Part shown: one piece after another, positions 41,790 through 51,638 of the stretch
Position numbering within the stretch: the first letter of the stretch is position 1
Layout of the letters: each line of letters opens with the position of its first letter
Source: Nocardia rhamnosiphila NBRC 108938
Lineage (GTDB): Bacteria > Actinomycetota > Actinomycetes > Mycobacteriales > Mycobacteriaceae
Direction of reading: 5' to 3'
Length of the DNA stretch: 64,000 nt
NCBI RefSeq assembly: GCF_000720425.1
Contig: NZ_JOAJ01000003.1
Span: 558,001 to 622,000, forward strand
The notes under the pieces: model-generated
Databases searched by the model: none
The model's input: the letters and a program-made list of their open reading frames with translations, nothing else
What the model was told of the DNA's origin: nothing
Position numbers and translations under genes: made by a program

Positions 41790-44057
41790 GTGACTGTTAT
41801 TTCGCACCGACCGTTCACCGCAACGGTTCTCGGACTCCCCCGGGTGGGGCCGCGCCGGGAGTTGAAACGCGCGATCGAGTCCTACTGGGCGGGCCGGATC
41901 GACGCGGCGCAGCTGCACGAGACCGGCCGCGCACTGCGCCGGGACCAGTACGCAGAACTGGCCGCCACCGGACTGGATTCGATTCCCGTCGGCACCTTCT
42001 CCTACTACGACCAGATGCTCGACACCGCCGTCCTCCTCGGCGCCCTGCCCGCCCGGGTCGCCGGGATAGCGGATCGGCTGGACCGCTATTTCGCCGCCGC
42101 CCGCGGAACCGAATCGGTGGAACCGCTGGAGATGACCAAGTGGTTCGACACCAATTACCACTACCTGGTGCCCGAACTCGGCCCGGACACCACCTTCGGC
42201 CTGCATCCGGAAGACCTGCTGGCGCAGGTGGCCGAAGCGGTCGAACTCGGCGTGCCGGCCCGGCCGGTGGTCATCGGACCGGTCACCTTCCTGAAACTGG
42301 CCAAGACCACCGGCGGCGCGGCCCTGGACCGGATCGACGAACTGATCCCGCTGTACCGGGAGTTGCTGCGGCTGCTCGCCGACGCGGGCTCGGGCTGGGT
42401 ACAACTGGACGAGCCCGCGCTGGTCACCGATCTCACCCCGGCGGAACTGGCGACGGTCCGCCGGGTCTACACCGAACTCACCGCGGCGGCGCAGCGGCCG
42501 GCGGTGCTGGTGGCCACCTATTTCGGGCATCCGGGCGCCGCGCTGGAAGCCCTGGCCGCCACCGATGTCGAAGGTATCGCCGTCGATCTGGTCGCGGGCA
42601 CCGACGTCGCCGCGGTGGCGGCCGTCCCCGCGCTATCGCACAAACTGCTGGTCGCGGGTGTGGTCGACGGCCGCAATGTCTGGCGTACCGACCTCGACGG
42701 TGCGCTGTCGACGCTGGCCACCCTGCTGGGCAGCGTGCGGGCACTGGCCGTTTCCACCTCGTGTTCGCTGCTGCACGTCCCGTACTCGCTGGCGGTGGAG
42801 ACGCGGCTCGACGACGCGCTGCGCTCCTGGCTCGCCTTCGGCGCCGAGAAGACCGCCGAGGTACACGTACTGGCGACCGGCCTGAACTCCGGCACCGAGG
42901 CGGTCGCCGCGGAACTGGAAACCGCCCGGGCCGCCGCGGCGAGCCGCCGCGCCGATCCGCGGATCAGCAACGCGCAGGTACGGGCGCGACTCGCCGCGCT
43001 GGGCCCGGACGCCGCGCGGCGGGCGCCCGCCGAACAGCGCCGGACCCTCCAGCGGGAGCGCCTGCCCCTGCCGCCGCTGCCGACCACCACCATCGGCTCC
43101 TACCCGCAGACCTCGGCCATCCGGCTGGCCCGGGCGGCACTGCGGTCCGGGGAGGTCGACCGGACCGAGTACGTGCGGCGGATGCGGGCGGAGATCGGCG
43201 AGGTCATCGCGCTGCAGGAGAAACTCGGGCTCGACGTTCTCGTGCACGGCGAACCGGAACGCAACGATATGGTGCAGTACTTCGCCGAACAGTTCGACGG
43301 ATTCGCGGCGACCGATCTGGGCTGGGTGCAGTCCTACGGCACCCGTTGTGTGCGCCCGCCCATCCTGTTCGGTGACGTCTCCCGTCCGGCTGCGATGACC
43401 GTGGACTGGATCACCTACGCGCAGTCGCTCACCGACAAACCGGTCAAGGGCATGCTCACCGGCCCGGTCACCATTTTGGCCTGGTCCTTCGTCCGCGACG
43501 ACCAACCGCCGGCGGATTCGGCCCGGCAGGTGGCCCTGGCGATCCGGGACGAGACGGTGGATCTGCAGAACGCCGGTATCCGGATCATCCAGGTCGACGA
43601 GCCCGCGCTGCGGGAACTGCTCCCGCTGCGCGCCGCCGATCAGCAGGCGTACCTGGACTGGTCGGTGCACGCGTTCCGGCTGGCGACCTCCGGGGTGGCC
43701 GACTCCGTCCAAATCCACACCCATCTGTGCTATTCGGAGTTCGGTGAGGTGATCGACGCCATTGCCGGACTGGACGCCGATGTCACGTCCATCGAGGCCG
43801 CCCGCTCGCGAATGGAGGTACTGGGCGATCTGACCGCCTCCGGCTTCGCCGCCGGGGTGGGACCGGGCGTCTACGATATCCACTCGCCCCGGGTGCCCGG
43901 CGTCGAGGAGATCACCGCGTCCCTGCGCGCCGCCCTGGAAGCGGTTCCGGCCGAACGTCTCTGGGTCAATCCCGACTGCGGTCTGAAGACCCGCGGCCCG
44001 GCCGAGGTGGAGGCATCCCTGCGCAATATGGTGGCCGCCGCCCACGGCGTCCGCTGA
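41790..44057 (+). CDS. metE: Cobalamin-independent methionine synthase
   Basis: MetE transfers a methyl group from methyltetrahydrofolate to homocysteine with zinc. The 755-residue protein has two similar halves; the C-terminal half has [15 protein letters not shown] and the zinc Cys in [12 protein letters not shown], and [20 protein letters not shown] is typical. Length is normal. Start is the GTG at 41790 ([20 protein letters not shown]), downstream of the cobalamin riboswitch. When B12 is present the riboswitch should reduce expression, as the B12-dependent MetH can then be used. Confidence 0.97.
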   Translation: MTVISHRPFTATVLGLPRVGPRRELKRAIESYWAGRIDAAQLHETGRALRRDQYAELAATGLDSIPVGTFSYYDQMLDTAVLLGALPARVAGIADRLDRYFAAARGTESVEPLEMTKWFDTNYHYLVPELGPDTTFGLHPEDLLAQVAEAVELGVPARPVVIGPVTFLKLAKTTGGAALDRIDELIPLYRELLRLLADAGSGWVQLDEPALVTDLTPAELATVRRVYTELTAAAQRPAVLVATYFGHPGAALEALAATDVEGIAVDLVAGTDVAAVAAVPALSHKLLVAGVVDGRNVWRTDLDGALSTLATLLGSVRALAVSTSCSLLHVPYSLAVETRLDDALRSWLAFGAEKTAEVHVLATGLNSGTEAVAAELETARAAAASRRADPRISNAQVRARLAALGPDAARRAPAEQRRTLQRERLPLPPLPTTTIGSYPQTSAIRLARAALRSGEVDRTEYVRRMRAEIGEVIALQEKLGLDVLVHGEPERNDMVQYFAEQFDGFAATDLGWVQSYGTRCVRPPILFGDVSRPAAMTVDWITYAQSLTDKPVKGMLTGPVTILAWSFVRDDQPPADSARQVALAIRDETVDLQNAGIRIIQVDEPALRELLPLRAADQQAYLDWSVHAFRLATSGVADSVQIHTHLCYSEFGEVIDAIAGLDADVTSIEAARSRMEVLGDLTASGFAAGVGPGVYDIHSPRVPGVEEITASLRAALEAVPAERLWVNPDCGLKTRGPAEVEASLRNMVAAAHGVR

Positions 44058-44063
44058 ATTCCC

Positions 44064-44092
44064 GCCCGGGCCGCCGCGCGTGCGGCCCGGGC
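44064..44092. terminator. Terminator hairpin between metE and a convergent small gene
   Basis: GCCCGGGCCGC and GCGGCCCGGGC form a perfect 11-bp stem with a 7-nt loop, 6 nt after the metE stop. It could serve both strands. Confidence 0.6.
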
Positions 44093-44095
44093 CGG

Positions 44096-44248
44096 TCAGC
44101 CCTCCAGCTCCCCGGCCCCGGGTTCCCGGCGTTTCGTCCGCCGGGCCACACAGTGCGGGCAGTCCTGCGCCACCCGCAGCACCGGCCGGATCCGGGCCGG
44201 TGCGGACGGCCCCCGCCGCACCGCCCGGCACCCCTGTCTTTCCCCCAT
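44096..44248 (-). CDS. Small CPHC-motif protein (50 aa)
   Basis: A short gene read from the spacer: MGERQGCRAVRRGPSAPARI, then RPVLRVAQDCPHCVARR and TKRREPGAGELEG. CPHC is a possible metal or redox site, and the protein is very basic. About nine in ten third codon positions are G or C, and AAAGGA lies about 11 nt upstream of the ATG. It lies downstream of recG on the same strand. I recognise no family and cannot exclude a chance frame. Confidence 0.45.
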   Translation of the reverse strand: MGERQGCRAVRRGPSAPARIRPVLRVAQDCPHCVARRTKRREPGAGELEG

Positions 44249-44292
44249 GAGACCTGATCCTTTCCTTCGGCGTTACCGTTGCCAGGTTTGAC

Positions 44293-44307
44293 GCCGGGTG
44301 TCCCGGC
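44293..44307 (-). terminator. Short hairpin after recG
   Basis: GCCGGG and CCCGGC form a 6-bp stem with a 3-nt loop 20 nt past the recG stop, between recG and the small gene. Stem is short, so the call is tentative. Confidence 0.35.
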
Positions 44308-44327
44308 ACGGTTCCCACGCTCGCCGA

Positions 44328-46586
44328 TCAGGATTTGGCCAGGTACTCCAGGCGTTCGGAATCGACGGCGGCGTGCATCATCGCCGCCAGCCCGGGGTGC
44401 CGGGCCAGTCCGGGATCCTGCTCCACCACAGTGCGGGCCAATTCCTGGGCGGCGGTGATGACCTCGAGATCGTCGAGCAGCGACAGCAGGCGCAACGACC
44501 GGGTGGTTCCCGACTGCGCGGCGCCGAGCACATCGCCCTCGCGGCGCTGCCGCAGATCGAGTACCGAGAGCTCGAATCCGTCGGTGGTGGCGGCGACGGC
44601 CTCCAGCCTGGTCATCGCCGGACCCCCGGGCGCGGCATCGGTGATCAGCAGGCACAATCCGGGATGCGCACCGCGCCCGATCCGGCCCCGGAGCTGGTGC
44701 AGCTGGCTCACGCCGAACCGGTCGGCGTCCACGATCACCATCACGGTCGCGTTCGGCACATCCACGCCCACCTCGACCACCGTCGTACAGACCAGCACAT
44801 CGATATCGCCGGCATTGAAGTCGCGCATCACCTGGTCTTTTTCATCCGACGGCAGCCGTCCGTGCAGCAGCCCGATCCGTAGTTGCGCGAGCGGTCCGGT
44901 GCGCAGGCGGTCGAAGACATCGACCACGGCCTGGGTGGATGGGGCCTCCTTCTCCGTGGCTTTCTTGCCCCGCGCCCCCGAACCGTCCTCGTCGTCACCG
45001 ATGCGCGAGCACACGACATAGGCCTGCCGGCCGGCGCCGACCTCCTCGGTGATCCGCTCCCAGGCCCGGTCCACCCAGTTGGGATGCACCCGGCGCGGTA
45101 CCACCTTCGACTGGATCGGCGAACGCCCGCGGGGCAGTTCGCTGAGCGTGGAGGTCTCCAGGTCGCCCAGGGTGGTCATGGCGATGGTGCGGGGAATCGG
45201 GGTCGCGGTCATCACCAGCAGATGCGGGGAGAAACCCGATTTCGCCTTGGCCCGCAGCGCATCGCGCTGTTCCACCCCGAACCGGTGCTGTTCGTCCACC
45301 ACCACCAGGCCCAGATCGAAGAATTCGACCGCGTCCTGGATCAGGGCGTGGGTACCGATCACAATGCCCGCGTCTCCGGTCACCGCGGCGAGGAGGGCGG
45401 CGCGTTTCGTCGCGGCCGGCATGGAACCGGTCACCAGCGTCACCCGGGTGGCGGCATCGGCCGCGCCCAGCTCTCCCGCCTGCCCGAGATCGCCCAGCAT
45501 CGCGCGCAGCGACCGATAGTGCTGGGCGGCGAGCACCTCGGTGGGCGCGAGCAGCGCGCACTGCTGACCCGCATCGATCACCTGCAGCATGGCGTGCAGC
45601 GCGACGATGGTCTTACCCGAACCCACTTCGCCCTGCAGCAGCCGGTGCATGGGTTGTTCCCGGGACAGATCCGCCGAGATCTCGCCGATGACCCCGCGCT
45701 GTCCCGCGGTGAGTTCGAACGGCAGCCGCTCCTCGAAGGCGGCGACGATTCCGTCCCCGCGCAGTGGACAGGCCCGGGCGGTGCGGCCCGCCACCTCGTG
45801 CCGCCGTTCGGCGAGGACCAGTTGCAGTGCCAGCGCTTCGTCGAAACGCAGCCTTTCCCGGGCACGTTCGATATCGGAGGTGTGTTCGGGCAGGTGGATC
45901 AGGCGCAGCGCATCGCCCACCGGCATCAGCTCCCGTTCCTCGCGCACCTCGGCGGGCAACGGATCGGCGAGCGGGTCGAGCTGGTCGAGAACCTGCCGGA
46001 CACAGGCCAGGATCTCCCAGCTCTGCACCTTCGCCGTCGCCGGATAGACCGGGATGAATTCACGATCGAAGAAGGACATGTCCACCCCGCCCGCGCCCTT
46101 CGCGCTCTGCGCGATTCCGCGCAGGTCACCCCCGCCGCGCACGGTGGTCAGGGTCGGCTCCTCGTCGTCGGCCTCCGGCAGGATCAGATATCCCGGATGG
46201 CTGAGATTCCACTGGCCGGGCCGCCAGTAGTTGACCGTGCCCGACATCATCGCCCGGACACCCTGGCGAATCGCGTATTTCACCTTGTCACCGTTGAAAA
46301 ACGTGACATCCACGCCGCGCCCGCCGCCGGTATCGAGCACCACCTTCAGCAGCGATCCGCGCCGCTGCCGCATCGGCCGCAGGTCCGCCTTGGTGACCCG
46401 GCCGATCACGGTGATGTGCGCCCCGTCCTCCGGCGCCTCCTCGGTGAGCGGCTGCCCCTGGGTGGCGTAGCGCAAAGGATAGTGCCGCAGCAGATCTTCC
46501 ACGGTGTCCATATCGAACGCGTCCGCCAGCATTGCGGCGGCCTTCGCGCCGAGCAGATGGTCGAGCCGGTCGCTCAGTGTCGCCAT
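44328..46586 (-). CDS. recG: ATP-dependent DNA helicase RecG
   Basis: RecG remodels stalled replication forks and Holliday junctions. The 752-residue protein has an OB-type wedge domain (HITVIGRVTKADLRPMRQRR), the P-loop LLQGEVGSGKTIVALHAMLQ, the DEQH box VVVDEQHRFGVEQRDALR, TATPIPRTIAMTTL and the late motifs LLHGRLPSDEKDQVM and QLRGRIGRGAHPGLCLLI. The product is full length with no visible damage. Upstream lies the DAK2 protein, as in mycobacteria. Confidence 0.97.
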   Translation of the reverse strand: MATLSDRLDHLLGAKAAAMLADAFDMDTVEDLLRHYPLRYATQGQPLTEEAPEDGAHITVIGRVTKADLRPMRQRRGSLLKVVLDTGGGRGVDVTFFNGDKVKYAIRQGVRAMMSGTVNYWRPGQWNLSHPGYLILPEADDEEPTLTTVRGGGDLRGIAQSAKGAGGVDMSFFDREFIPVYPATAKVQSWEILACVRQVLDQLDPLADPLPAEVREERELMPVGDALRLIHLPEHTSDIERARERLRFDEALALQLVLAERRHEVAGRTARACPLRGDGIVAAFEERLPFELTAGQRGVIGEISADLSREQPMHRLLQGEVGSGKTIVALHAMLQVIDAGQQCALLAPTEVLAAQHYRSLRAMLGDLGQAGELGAADAATRVTLVTGSMPAATKRAALLAAVTGDAGIVIGTHALIQDAVEFFDLGLVVVDEQHRFGVEQRDALRAKAKSGFSPHLLVMTATPIPRTIAMTTLGDLETSTLSELPRGRSPIQSKVVPRRVHPNWVDRAWERITEEVGAGRQAYVVCSRIGDDEDGSGARGKKATEKEAPSTQAVVDVFDRLRTGPLAQLRIGLLHGRLPSDEKDQVMRDFNAGDIDVLVCTTVVEVGVDVPNATVMVIVDADRFGVSQLHQLRGRIGRGAHPGLCLLITDAAPGGPAMTRLEAVAATTDGFELSVLDLRQRREGDVLGAAQSGTTRSLRLLSLLDDLEVITAAQELARTVVEQDPGLARHPGLAAMMHAAVDSERLEYLAKS

Positions 46587-46634
46587 CGCGCTACTCCTGT
46601 CCCCACGGCCCGCGGCGGCGGGTCCGGCGGATAC

Positions 46635-48410
46635 TCATTCCACACCGATCTGTATCAGGTCGCCCTGCTGGCCTCCGGCATACACCGTGACCTCCACACC
46701 GGGGAATTCGCCACCGATATGGCGCGCGAGGTCATCGGCGAGCCCGTCCGGCGCGGCCGCGCCGACCAGCAGGGTCACCAGTTCGCCGCCCAGCCCGAGC
46801 ATCCGGTCCAGCAGGGTCTGGCCCGCGGCCCGGGTATCCCGGTCGATCACCACCACATCGTGGCCCACCAGGCCGAGCCCGTCGCCGGGCGCACAGGTCC
46901 CGACCATGGTGAGCGCCCGGCCGCGGGCGCGGCGCAGCGCGCCCCAGCGGGTGCTCGCGGCCGCCTCGGACATGGTGAACGCATCGTCCACGGCGATCCG
47001 GGCCCGATCGTGCACCGCCAGGGCCGCGAGGCCCTGCACCATGCTGGCGCTCGGCAGCAGCAGCACGTCCCGGCGTGTGTCGCGTGCCGCCGCGCCGACC
47101 GCCACGAGTTCGTGGGCCGGTAACGCACCATTGGGAAGTACCAGCACTTCCCGATGCGGGAGCTGCCGGATGGCAGCGAGCAGTACCGCCGATTCCAGTG
47201 TCTGTCCGGCGTTCAGCACCACCGCGCCCGCCGCCTCGAAGAGCGCCGCGGCGCCGGCACCGGACGCGACGGCCAGTACGCCACGATCGGCAGGTTCACC
47301 GAGGCGTCCGCTGATCTGCCGGGCGGCCCGGTCGTGCACCTGCCTGCTGTCCGCGGCGTCACACACCTCCGTGACCACGGCACCACCGGCGCGCGGACGG
47401 CTGTGCCCGGCGGTCGCGCCGTCCCCGTGGCCGGGGGCCTCGATCAGGTGCTCGATCCGGATCGCGACCGGGCGGCCCACGGCGAGCCCTGCCTCCACCG
47501 CAGCACCCGCGTCCGCGCAGTGCACATGCGCCGACCAGCCGCCGGCGCCATCGGCGGCCACCACCACCGAATCCCCCAGGGCGGCGAGCCGGGAACGCAG
47601 TTCGGCGGCGAGATCGGCGCGAGCCCCGTCGATCCGGTACATCACCTCGTAGCGCTGCGCCGATTCGGGCCGGGCCGACGGCATCCGGGGCTCGGCGGCC
47701 CGGTACTCGGCCCGTACGGGGGTCTCGCCGGTCACCACGGTGACCAGCCCGTCCAGCAGTACCAGCAACCCGCGCGCTCCGGCGTCCACCACCCCGGCCT
47801 CGCGCAGCACCGCCAACTGGTCGCGGGTGTCCTCCAGCGCCCGCGCCGCCGCGTCGGCGCCGGCCCGCACCACCGCCGCCAGCCCGGGCTCGGCGCAGCG
47901 GTGCGCCGCGGCGCCCGCCCGGTCGAGAACCGTGAGGATGGTGCCCTCCACCGGATCGCTCAGGCTTCCCCGGACCAGTGCGGCCGCCCGCGCCAATGCG
48001 GCCCGATAGGTCTGCTCGGTCAGCCCGGTGTCCACCGTCGCGTCCGCGATACCCCGTAATACCTGGGACACGATGATGCCGGAGTTTCCCCGCGCGCCGG
48101 CGGTCGCGCCCCGGGCCAGTGCCGCGGCCACCGGATGAGCGGCCGGCCGGCCCCGGTCCCCGTCGGCGCCCGAGGCCGGGCGCTGCGCTTCCGCGACGGC
48201 GGCGCGCATGGTCGCCAGGAGGTTGGTCCCGGTATCGGAATCCGGCACCGGGAAGACATTGAGCGCATCGATCTCCGTGCGCCGCTGTTCGAGCGCGGCC
48301 ACACAGAGACGACCCCAGGACAGAAGTTCGGCCCCGCCCAGCCCGCCGTCCGCGGATCCGGTGATCGGCGAACCATCGCCGCCCACCTGCCGGGTTTCGG
48401 GCACCGTCAC
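46635..48410 (-). CDS. DAK2-domain kinase-like protein (FakA-like)
   Basis: A 591-residue protein with an N-terminal DhaL/DAK2 nucleotide-binding domain (ALNVFPVPDSDTGTNLLATM, GARGNSGIIVSQVLRGIADA, EGTILTVLDRAGAAAH) and a long C-terminal region of the DegV-partner type (VVTEVCDAADSRQVH, NGALPAHELVAVGAAARD). Such proteins phosphorylate fatty acids with a FakB carrier protein in Firmicutes; no FakB gene is nearby, so the substrate is open. Probable start is GTG at 48410; GTG at 48404 is an alternative. Divergent from rpmB. Confidence 0.88.
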   Translation of the reverse strand: MTVPETRQVGGDGSPITGSADGGLGGAELLSWGRLCVAALEQRRTEIDALNVFPVPDSDTGTNLLATMRAAVAEAQRPASGADGDRGRPAAHPVAAALARGATAGARGNSGIIVSQVLRGIADATVDTGLTEQTYRAALARAAALVRGSLSDPVEGTILTVLDRAGAAAHRCAEPGLAAVVRAGADAAARALEDTRDQLAVLREAGVVDAGARGLLVLLDGLVTVVTGETPVRAEYRAAEPRMPSARPESAQRYEVMYRIDGARADLAAELRSRLAALGDSVVVAADGAGGWSAHVHCADAGAAVEAGLAVGRPVAIRIEHLIEAPGHGDGATAGHSRPRAGGAVVTEVCDAADSRQVHDRAARQISGRLGEPADRGVLAVASGAGAAALFEAAGAVVLNAGQTLESAVLLAAIRQLPHREVLVLPNGALPAHELVAVGAAARDTRRDVLLLPSASMVQGLAALAVHDRARIAVDDAFTMSEAAASTRWGALRRARGRALTMVGTCAPGDGLGLVGHDVVVIDRDTRAAGQTLLDRMLGLGGELVTLLVGAAAPDGLADDLARHIGGEFPGVEVTVYAGGQQGDLIQIGVE

Positions 48411-48728
48411 CTCGTTTCTCGTCGTCGCGGAAGTCGAACGCCAGGTTAGCGGCCGGTCCCGACACCGCGGCCCGGGGCGGGCCCGCGCGTACGGCGCCTC
48501 GCGTGGGTTCGCCGGGTAGGCTCCGGATTGATGGATCAACCCCAGTTTGGTGGATCGCAGCGGGTCGGGCTACCCTTGCAGGGTTGCCTGGCGCGGCCGT
48601 TCTCGGTCGGCGCTGTCCGATGGTCATCGAATCCGCCGATGCTCGTCGGCAGGCATGACGACATTGATCAGGATCGACCGCTGTACCGGTGGCAGGTCCC
48701 CCATGATGACATGAAGGAGTTCGCGACT
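48411..48728. other. Divergent promoter region between the DAK2 gene and rpmB
   Basis: The 318-bp spacer carries the rpmB leader. TTGGTG at 48547-48552 and TACCCT at 48571-48576, 18 bp apart, are a plausible rpmB promoter about 150 nt upstream; TAGGCT at 48517-48522 is a second -10-like site. The plus-strand open frame in front of rpmB is unlikely to be translated. Confidence 0.4.
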
Positions 48729-48920
48729 ATGGCTGCCGTCTGCGACGTCTGCGCCAAAGGCCCCGGCTTCGGTAAATCGGTCTCGCATTCGCACCGGCGC
48801 ACCAACCGTCGCTGGAACCCGAATATCCAGACCGTGCGGGCGCAGGTCGCCCCGGGTAACACCCGCCGGATGAACGTATGCACCTCCTGCCTGAAGGCGG
48901 GCAAGGTGGTCCGCGGCTGA
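48729..48920 (+). CDS. rpmB: 50S ribosomal protein L28
   Basis: A 63-residue L28 with [38 protein letters not shown] and [13 protein letters not shown]. Two Cys pairs (CDVC and CTSC) make it the zinc-binding form. AAGGAG lies 9 nt before the ATG. Alone on its transcript; a strong hairpin follows 40 nt after the stop. Confidence 0.97.
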   Translation: MAAVCDVCAKGPGFGKSVSHSHRRTNRRWNPNIQTVRAQVAPGNTRRMNVCTSCLKAGKVVRG

Positions 48921-48960
48921 ACACCGGGCTACCCGGTTTCATCCGAGACCCTCAGCTCTG

Positions 48961-49003
48961 ACGACCTCGCCCCGGCTCCGCCTAGGACCCGGGGCGAGGT
49001 CGT
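48961..49003 (+). terminator. rpmB terminator, 15-bp perfect stem
   Basis: ACGACCTCGCCCCGG (48961-48975) pairs exactly with CCGGGGCGAGGTCGT (48989-49003) around a 13-nt loop. It is the longest perfect simple terminator stem seen in the window and ends rpmB before the GNAT gene. Confidence 0.75.
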
Positions 49004-49096
49004 ATCCGTATCCGATGCGAGGAGCACCAGACGACCGAGCATCCGACGAGCAAGGCCGCGGCGGCCCCGCATGCCGCGCACGGGCCCTGGAACCTC

Positions 49097-49564
49097 GTGC
49101 CCGTCGAGCCCACGCACGCCCGGGCCCTGGCGGAGTGCAATATCGCCTGCTGGCGTGAGGCCTACCGAGGTCTTGTCCCCGATCACGTCCTGGACGCCTT
49201 CGATGTCGATCGCCGCGCCGCGAACTTGGAGCGGATCGCCCGGAACCACTCCGGGCAGCTCCTGGTCGCCGAAGCGGGCACCGAGATCGCCGGGTTCACC
49301 CAGTACGGCCCGCCCCGCGACGAACCCGCGGTCGCCGAGCGCGAACTGCAGGCCATGTACGTCCGCGCCCGCTGGTATGGCACCGGCCTCGCGCACGCGT
49401 TGATCCGCGCGGTGCTCGAACCGGACCGATCGTGCTCGCTGTGGGTTTTCGAACGCAATCCGCGGGCCCGCGCTTTCTACACCAAATACGGATTCGTGCC
49501 GGACGGCACCGCCCGGGCCGAACGCTTCGCCATGGCCACCGAGATCCGGATGGTCCGTAGGTAG
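49097..49564 (+). CDS. GNAT-family N-acetyltransferase
   Basis: A 155-residue acetyl-CoA-dependent acetyltransferase. The motif A region is ELQAMYVRARWYGTGLAHAL and the later helix/strand is LWVFERNPRARAFYTKYGFV. Substrate cannot be told. The start is a GTG at 49097; no earlier in-frame start is plausible. The ribosome binding site is weak. It is followed by the enoyl-CoA hydratase gene after 39 nt. Confidence 0.88.
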   Translation: MPVEPTHARALAECNIACWREAYRGLVPDHVLDAFDVDRRAANLERIARNHSGQLLVAEAGTEIAGFTQYGPPRDEPAVAERELQAMYVRARWYGTGLAHALIRAVLEPDRSCSLWVFERNPRARAFYTKYGFVPDGTARAERFAMATEIRMVRR

Positions 49565-49603
49565 CGATATCGCCCGGTTCTCCCGCTCGGTAGTGTCGCG
49601 ACC

Positions 49604-50389
49604 ATGAGCACCGAAGCCGAGTACATCCGCATCGAGGACGGCGTCCTGGAGATCACCCTGTCCACCGCGGCCAAGGGCACCTCCCTGGATTTCGCCGGAG
49701 TCGCCGCGGGCACCGCCGCCCTGCACAAATCCGGATCCGATGTGGGCGCGGTGCTACTCGTCGGCGCCGGCCCGAACTTCTGCGCCGGCGGCGATGTGCG
49801 CGATTTCGCGGCGGCGCAGGACCGTTCCGCGCATCTGTACCAACTCGCCGACACCCTGCACGTTTTCGTCCGGGCGCTGGACAGCGCCCCGGTTCCGGTC
49901 GTCGCCGCGGTGCACGGCTGGGCGGCGGGCGCCGGAATGAGCCTGGTCTGCGCCGCCGATATCGCGATCGGGGGTCCGGGCACCCGGATGCGCCCCGCGT
50001 ATCCGGGGGTCGGGCTCAGCCCCGACGGCGGGATGTCGTGGACGCTGCCCCGGCTGGTGGGTGCGGCCAAAGCCCGCGAGATCCTGCTCACCGACGCCGT
50101 ACTCGATGCCGCGGAGGCCCAGCGCCTCGGGATTCTGACGCGTATCGCCGAGAGCGACGAGGCGGTCCGCGACGACGCCCGCGAACTGGCGCGCACCCTG
50201 GCGCGCGGACCACGCGCGAGCTACGCCTCGATCCGGACCCTGCTCAGCCGGTCGGCCACCACGACCCTCGGCGAGCAGCTGGACGCCGAACGCGATGCGA
50301 TGGGAGCGGCCGCGGGCAGTCCGACCGGCCGCGAAGGGGTGGACGCGTTCCTCGCCAAGCGCGCCCCGGACTATTCCGGGCTGAGCTGA
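49604..50389 (+). CDS. Enoyl-CoA hydratase/isomerase family protein
   Basis: A 261-residue crotonase-fold protein. The oxyanion-hole motif is GPNFCAGGDVRDFAAAQDRS and the second is HGWAAGAGMSLVCAADIAI; P-G-V-G-L-S-PDGG (AYPGVGLSPDGGMSWTL) replaces the usual Glu-rich motif, since the expected catalytic Glu positions are not clear here. It could be a hydratase, isomerase or a non-catalytic relative. Ends before a convergent hydrolase gene. Confidence 0.85.
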   Translation: MSTEAEYIRIEDGVLEITLSTAAKGTSLDFAGVAAGTAALHKSGSDVGAVLLVGAGPNFCAGGDVRDFAAAQDRSAHLYQLADTLHVFVRALDSAPVPVVAAVHGWAAGAGMSLVCAADIAIGGPGTRMRPAYPGVGLSPDGGMSWTLPRLVGAAKAREILLTDAVLDAAEAQRLGILTRIAESDEAVRDDARELARTLARGPRASYASIRTLLSRSATTTLGEQLDAERDAMGAAAGSPTGREGVDAFLAKRAPDYSGLS

Positions 50390-50402
50390 CCGTCCCCGGC
50401 CC

Positions 50403-50431
50403 GGCGGCGCGGGGCCGATCGACGCGCCGCC
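50403..50431. terminator. Bidirectional terminator hairpin
   Basis: GGCGGCGCG and CGCGCCGCC form a perfect 9-bp stem with an 11-nt loop in the 57-bp gap between the convergent hydratase and hydrolase genes. Confidence 0.6.
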
Positions 50432-50446
50432 CGCGGCCGGTCCCGG

Positions 50447-51322
50447 TCAGCGAGATCGGGTCACGAATTTCGCGACCGCCTCGGTGAAGGCGTCGTTGTC
50501 GTCGCCGGCGGCGGTATGGGCAGCATTGCCGATCTCGACCAGCTCGGCGTGGGGCACCAACTCCAGGAATTCCGCGGCGCCCGCGGCACTCACCACATCC
50601 GATTGCAATCCCCGCACCAGCAGCACCGGAATATCGAGTGTCCGTGCCGCGCCCTCGAGTGTGCGGGCCATCTCGTCGGGGTCGGCGGATTTGTCGCCGA
50701 GAATGCCCGGATCCCAGTGCCAGTACCAGCGGCCGTCGCGTTGGCGCAGGTTACGCAGTAGTCCCGCGTTGGATTTGGGCCGGGGCCGGTGTGGGAGATA
50801 GTCGGCCACGGCGTCCGCGGCCTCGTCGAGGGTGGCGAATCCGTCGGGGTTCTTGCTCAGGAAGGTGAGCACACGGTCGACACCCTCGGGTTCGGGCCGG
50901 GTGACGATATCCACCAGGACCAACGCGCCGATCGCGTCTCCGCCCGGGGCCGCCGTGGCCAGCAGCCCGGTGATCCCGCCCATACTGGCGCCGACCACCA
51001 CCACGGGTCCACCGCCCAGTTGTTCCAGAACCGCGAGTACATCCCCGACCATGGCCTCGTAGCGGTAGTCACGATCGGGTGCCCATTGGCTGTCGCCGTG
51101 GCCGCGCGCGTCCAGCGTGACCGCCCGGATCCCCGCCGCGCCGAGCTGCGCCCCGGTTTGTTTCCAGGAGTGCCGGGTCTGACCGCCGCCGTGCAGGAAG
51201 AGCACGGCCGGGCCGTCCGGCGGGCCGTACTGGTCCGCAACGAGCTCGATCCCGCCCCGGCCGCGTAACCGCAGCCGGACGGGATCGAGCAGATTGTTCG
51301 CATTACTCACGATTTTCAGCAT
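50447..51322 (-). CDS. Alpha/beta hydrolase
   Basis: A 291-residue alpha/beta hydrolase. LFLHGGGQTRHSWKQTGAQL supplies the oxyanion hole, GASMGGITGLLATAA the nucleophile Ser (GxSxG), VLLVRGLQSDVVSAAG the acid region and NAAHTAAGDDNDAF the catalytic His. The protein has no signal peptide. Substrate is unknown. ATG at 51322; a GTG 12 nt downstream is also possible. Confidence 0.88.
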   Translation of the reverse strand: MLKIVSNANNLLDPVRLRLRGRGGIELVADQYGPPDGPAVLFLHGGGQTRHSWKQTGAQLGAAGIRAVTLDARGHGDSQWAPDRDYRYEAMVGDVLAVLEQLGGGPVVVVGASMGGITGLLATAAPGGDAIGALVLVDIVTRPEPEGVDRVLTFLSKNPDGFATLDEAADAVADYLPHRPRPKSNAGLLRNLRQRDGRWYWHWDPGILGDKSADPDEMARTLEGAARTLDIPVLLVRGLQSDVVSAAGAAEFLELVPHAELVEIGNAAHTAAGDDNDAFTEAVAKFVTRSR

Positions 51323-51360
51323 CGCAAATATGCGGGCGTTACGCCGTACGAACGGACGAA

Positions 51361-51600
51361 TCAGCAGTCCAGGTCCATGGCGCTCAGGGTCCGCTGGAAG
51401 AGGCAGGCGCCCTTGGCGTTGACCGAGGCCGAGATCGTGGACGAGCCGGTCGAGGTGAAATCCTCGGCGATCGGGGCAGCGGGCTCGGTCGCCGGACTCA
51501 TCGGTTCCAGAGTCAGCGGGGCCGCTCCGGCCGTCGCTCCGGCCGCGCCCGTCAGGGCGGCGCCCAACGCGAGCGAGGCAGTGATGCCGCGCAGTTTCAT
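51361..51600 (-). CDS. Small secreted protein (79 aa)
   Basis: A short exported protein: signal peptide MKLRGITASLALGAALTGAA, likely cleaved around GATAGA-AP, then a Pro/Ala/Ser/Thr-rich mature part with two Cys near the end (GACLFQ and a C-terminal LDC) that could form a disulfide. ATG at 51600 with GAGGAG 7 nt upstream. I know no function. It lies downstream of ung on the same strand, after 38 bp. Confidence 0.75.
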   Translation of the reverse strand: MKLRGITASLALGAALTGAAGATAGAAPLTLEPMSPATEPAAPIAEDFTSTGSSTISASVNAKGACLFQRTLSAMDLDC

Positions 51601-51638
51601 GGTGTGCTCCTCAATCTTGTTTCTCGTTCGACGCCCAC

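Noticed and set aside
49604..50389. Broken or inactive crotonase
   Set aside because: The frame is intact and the fold motifs present; the missing Glu pattern alone does not prove a pseudogene.
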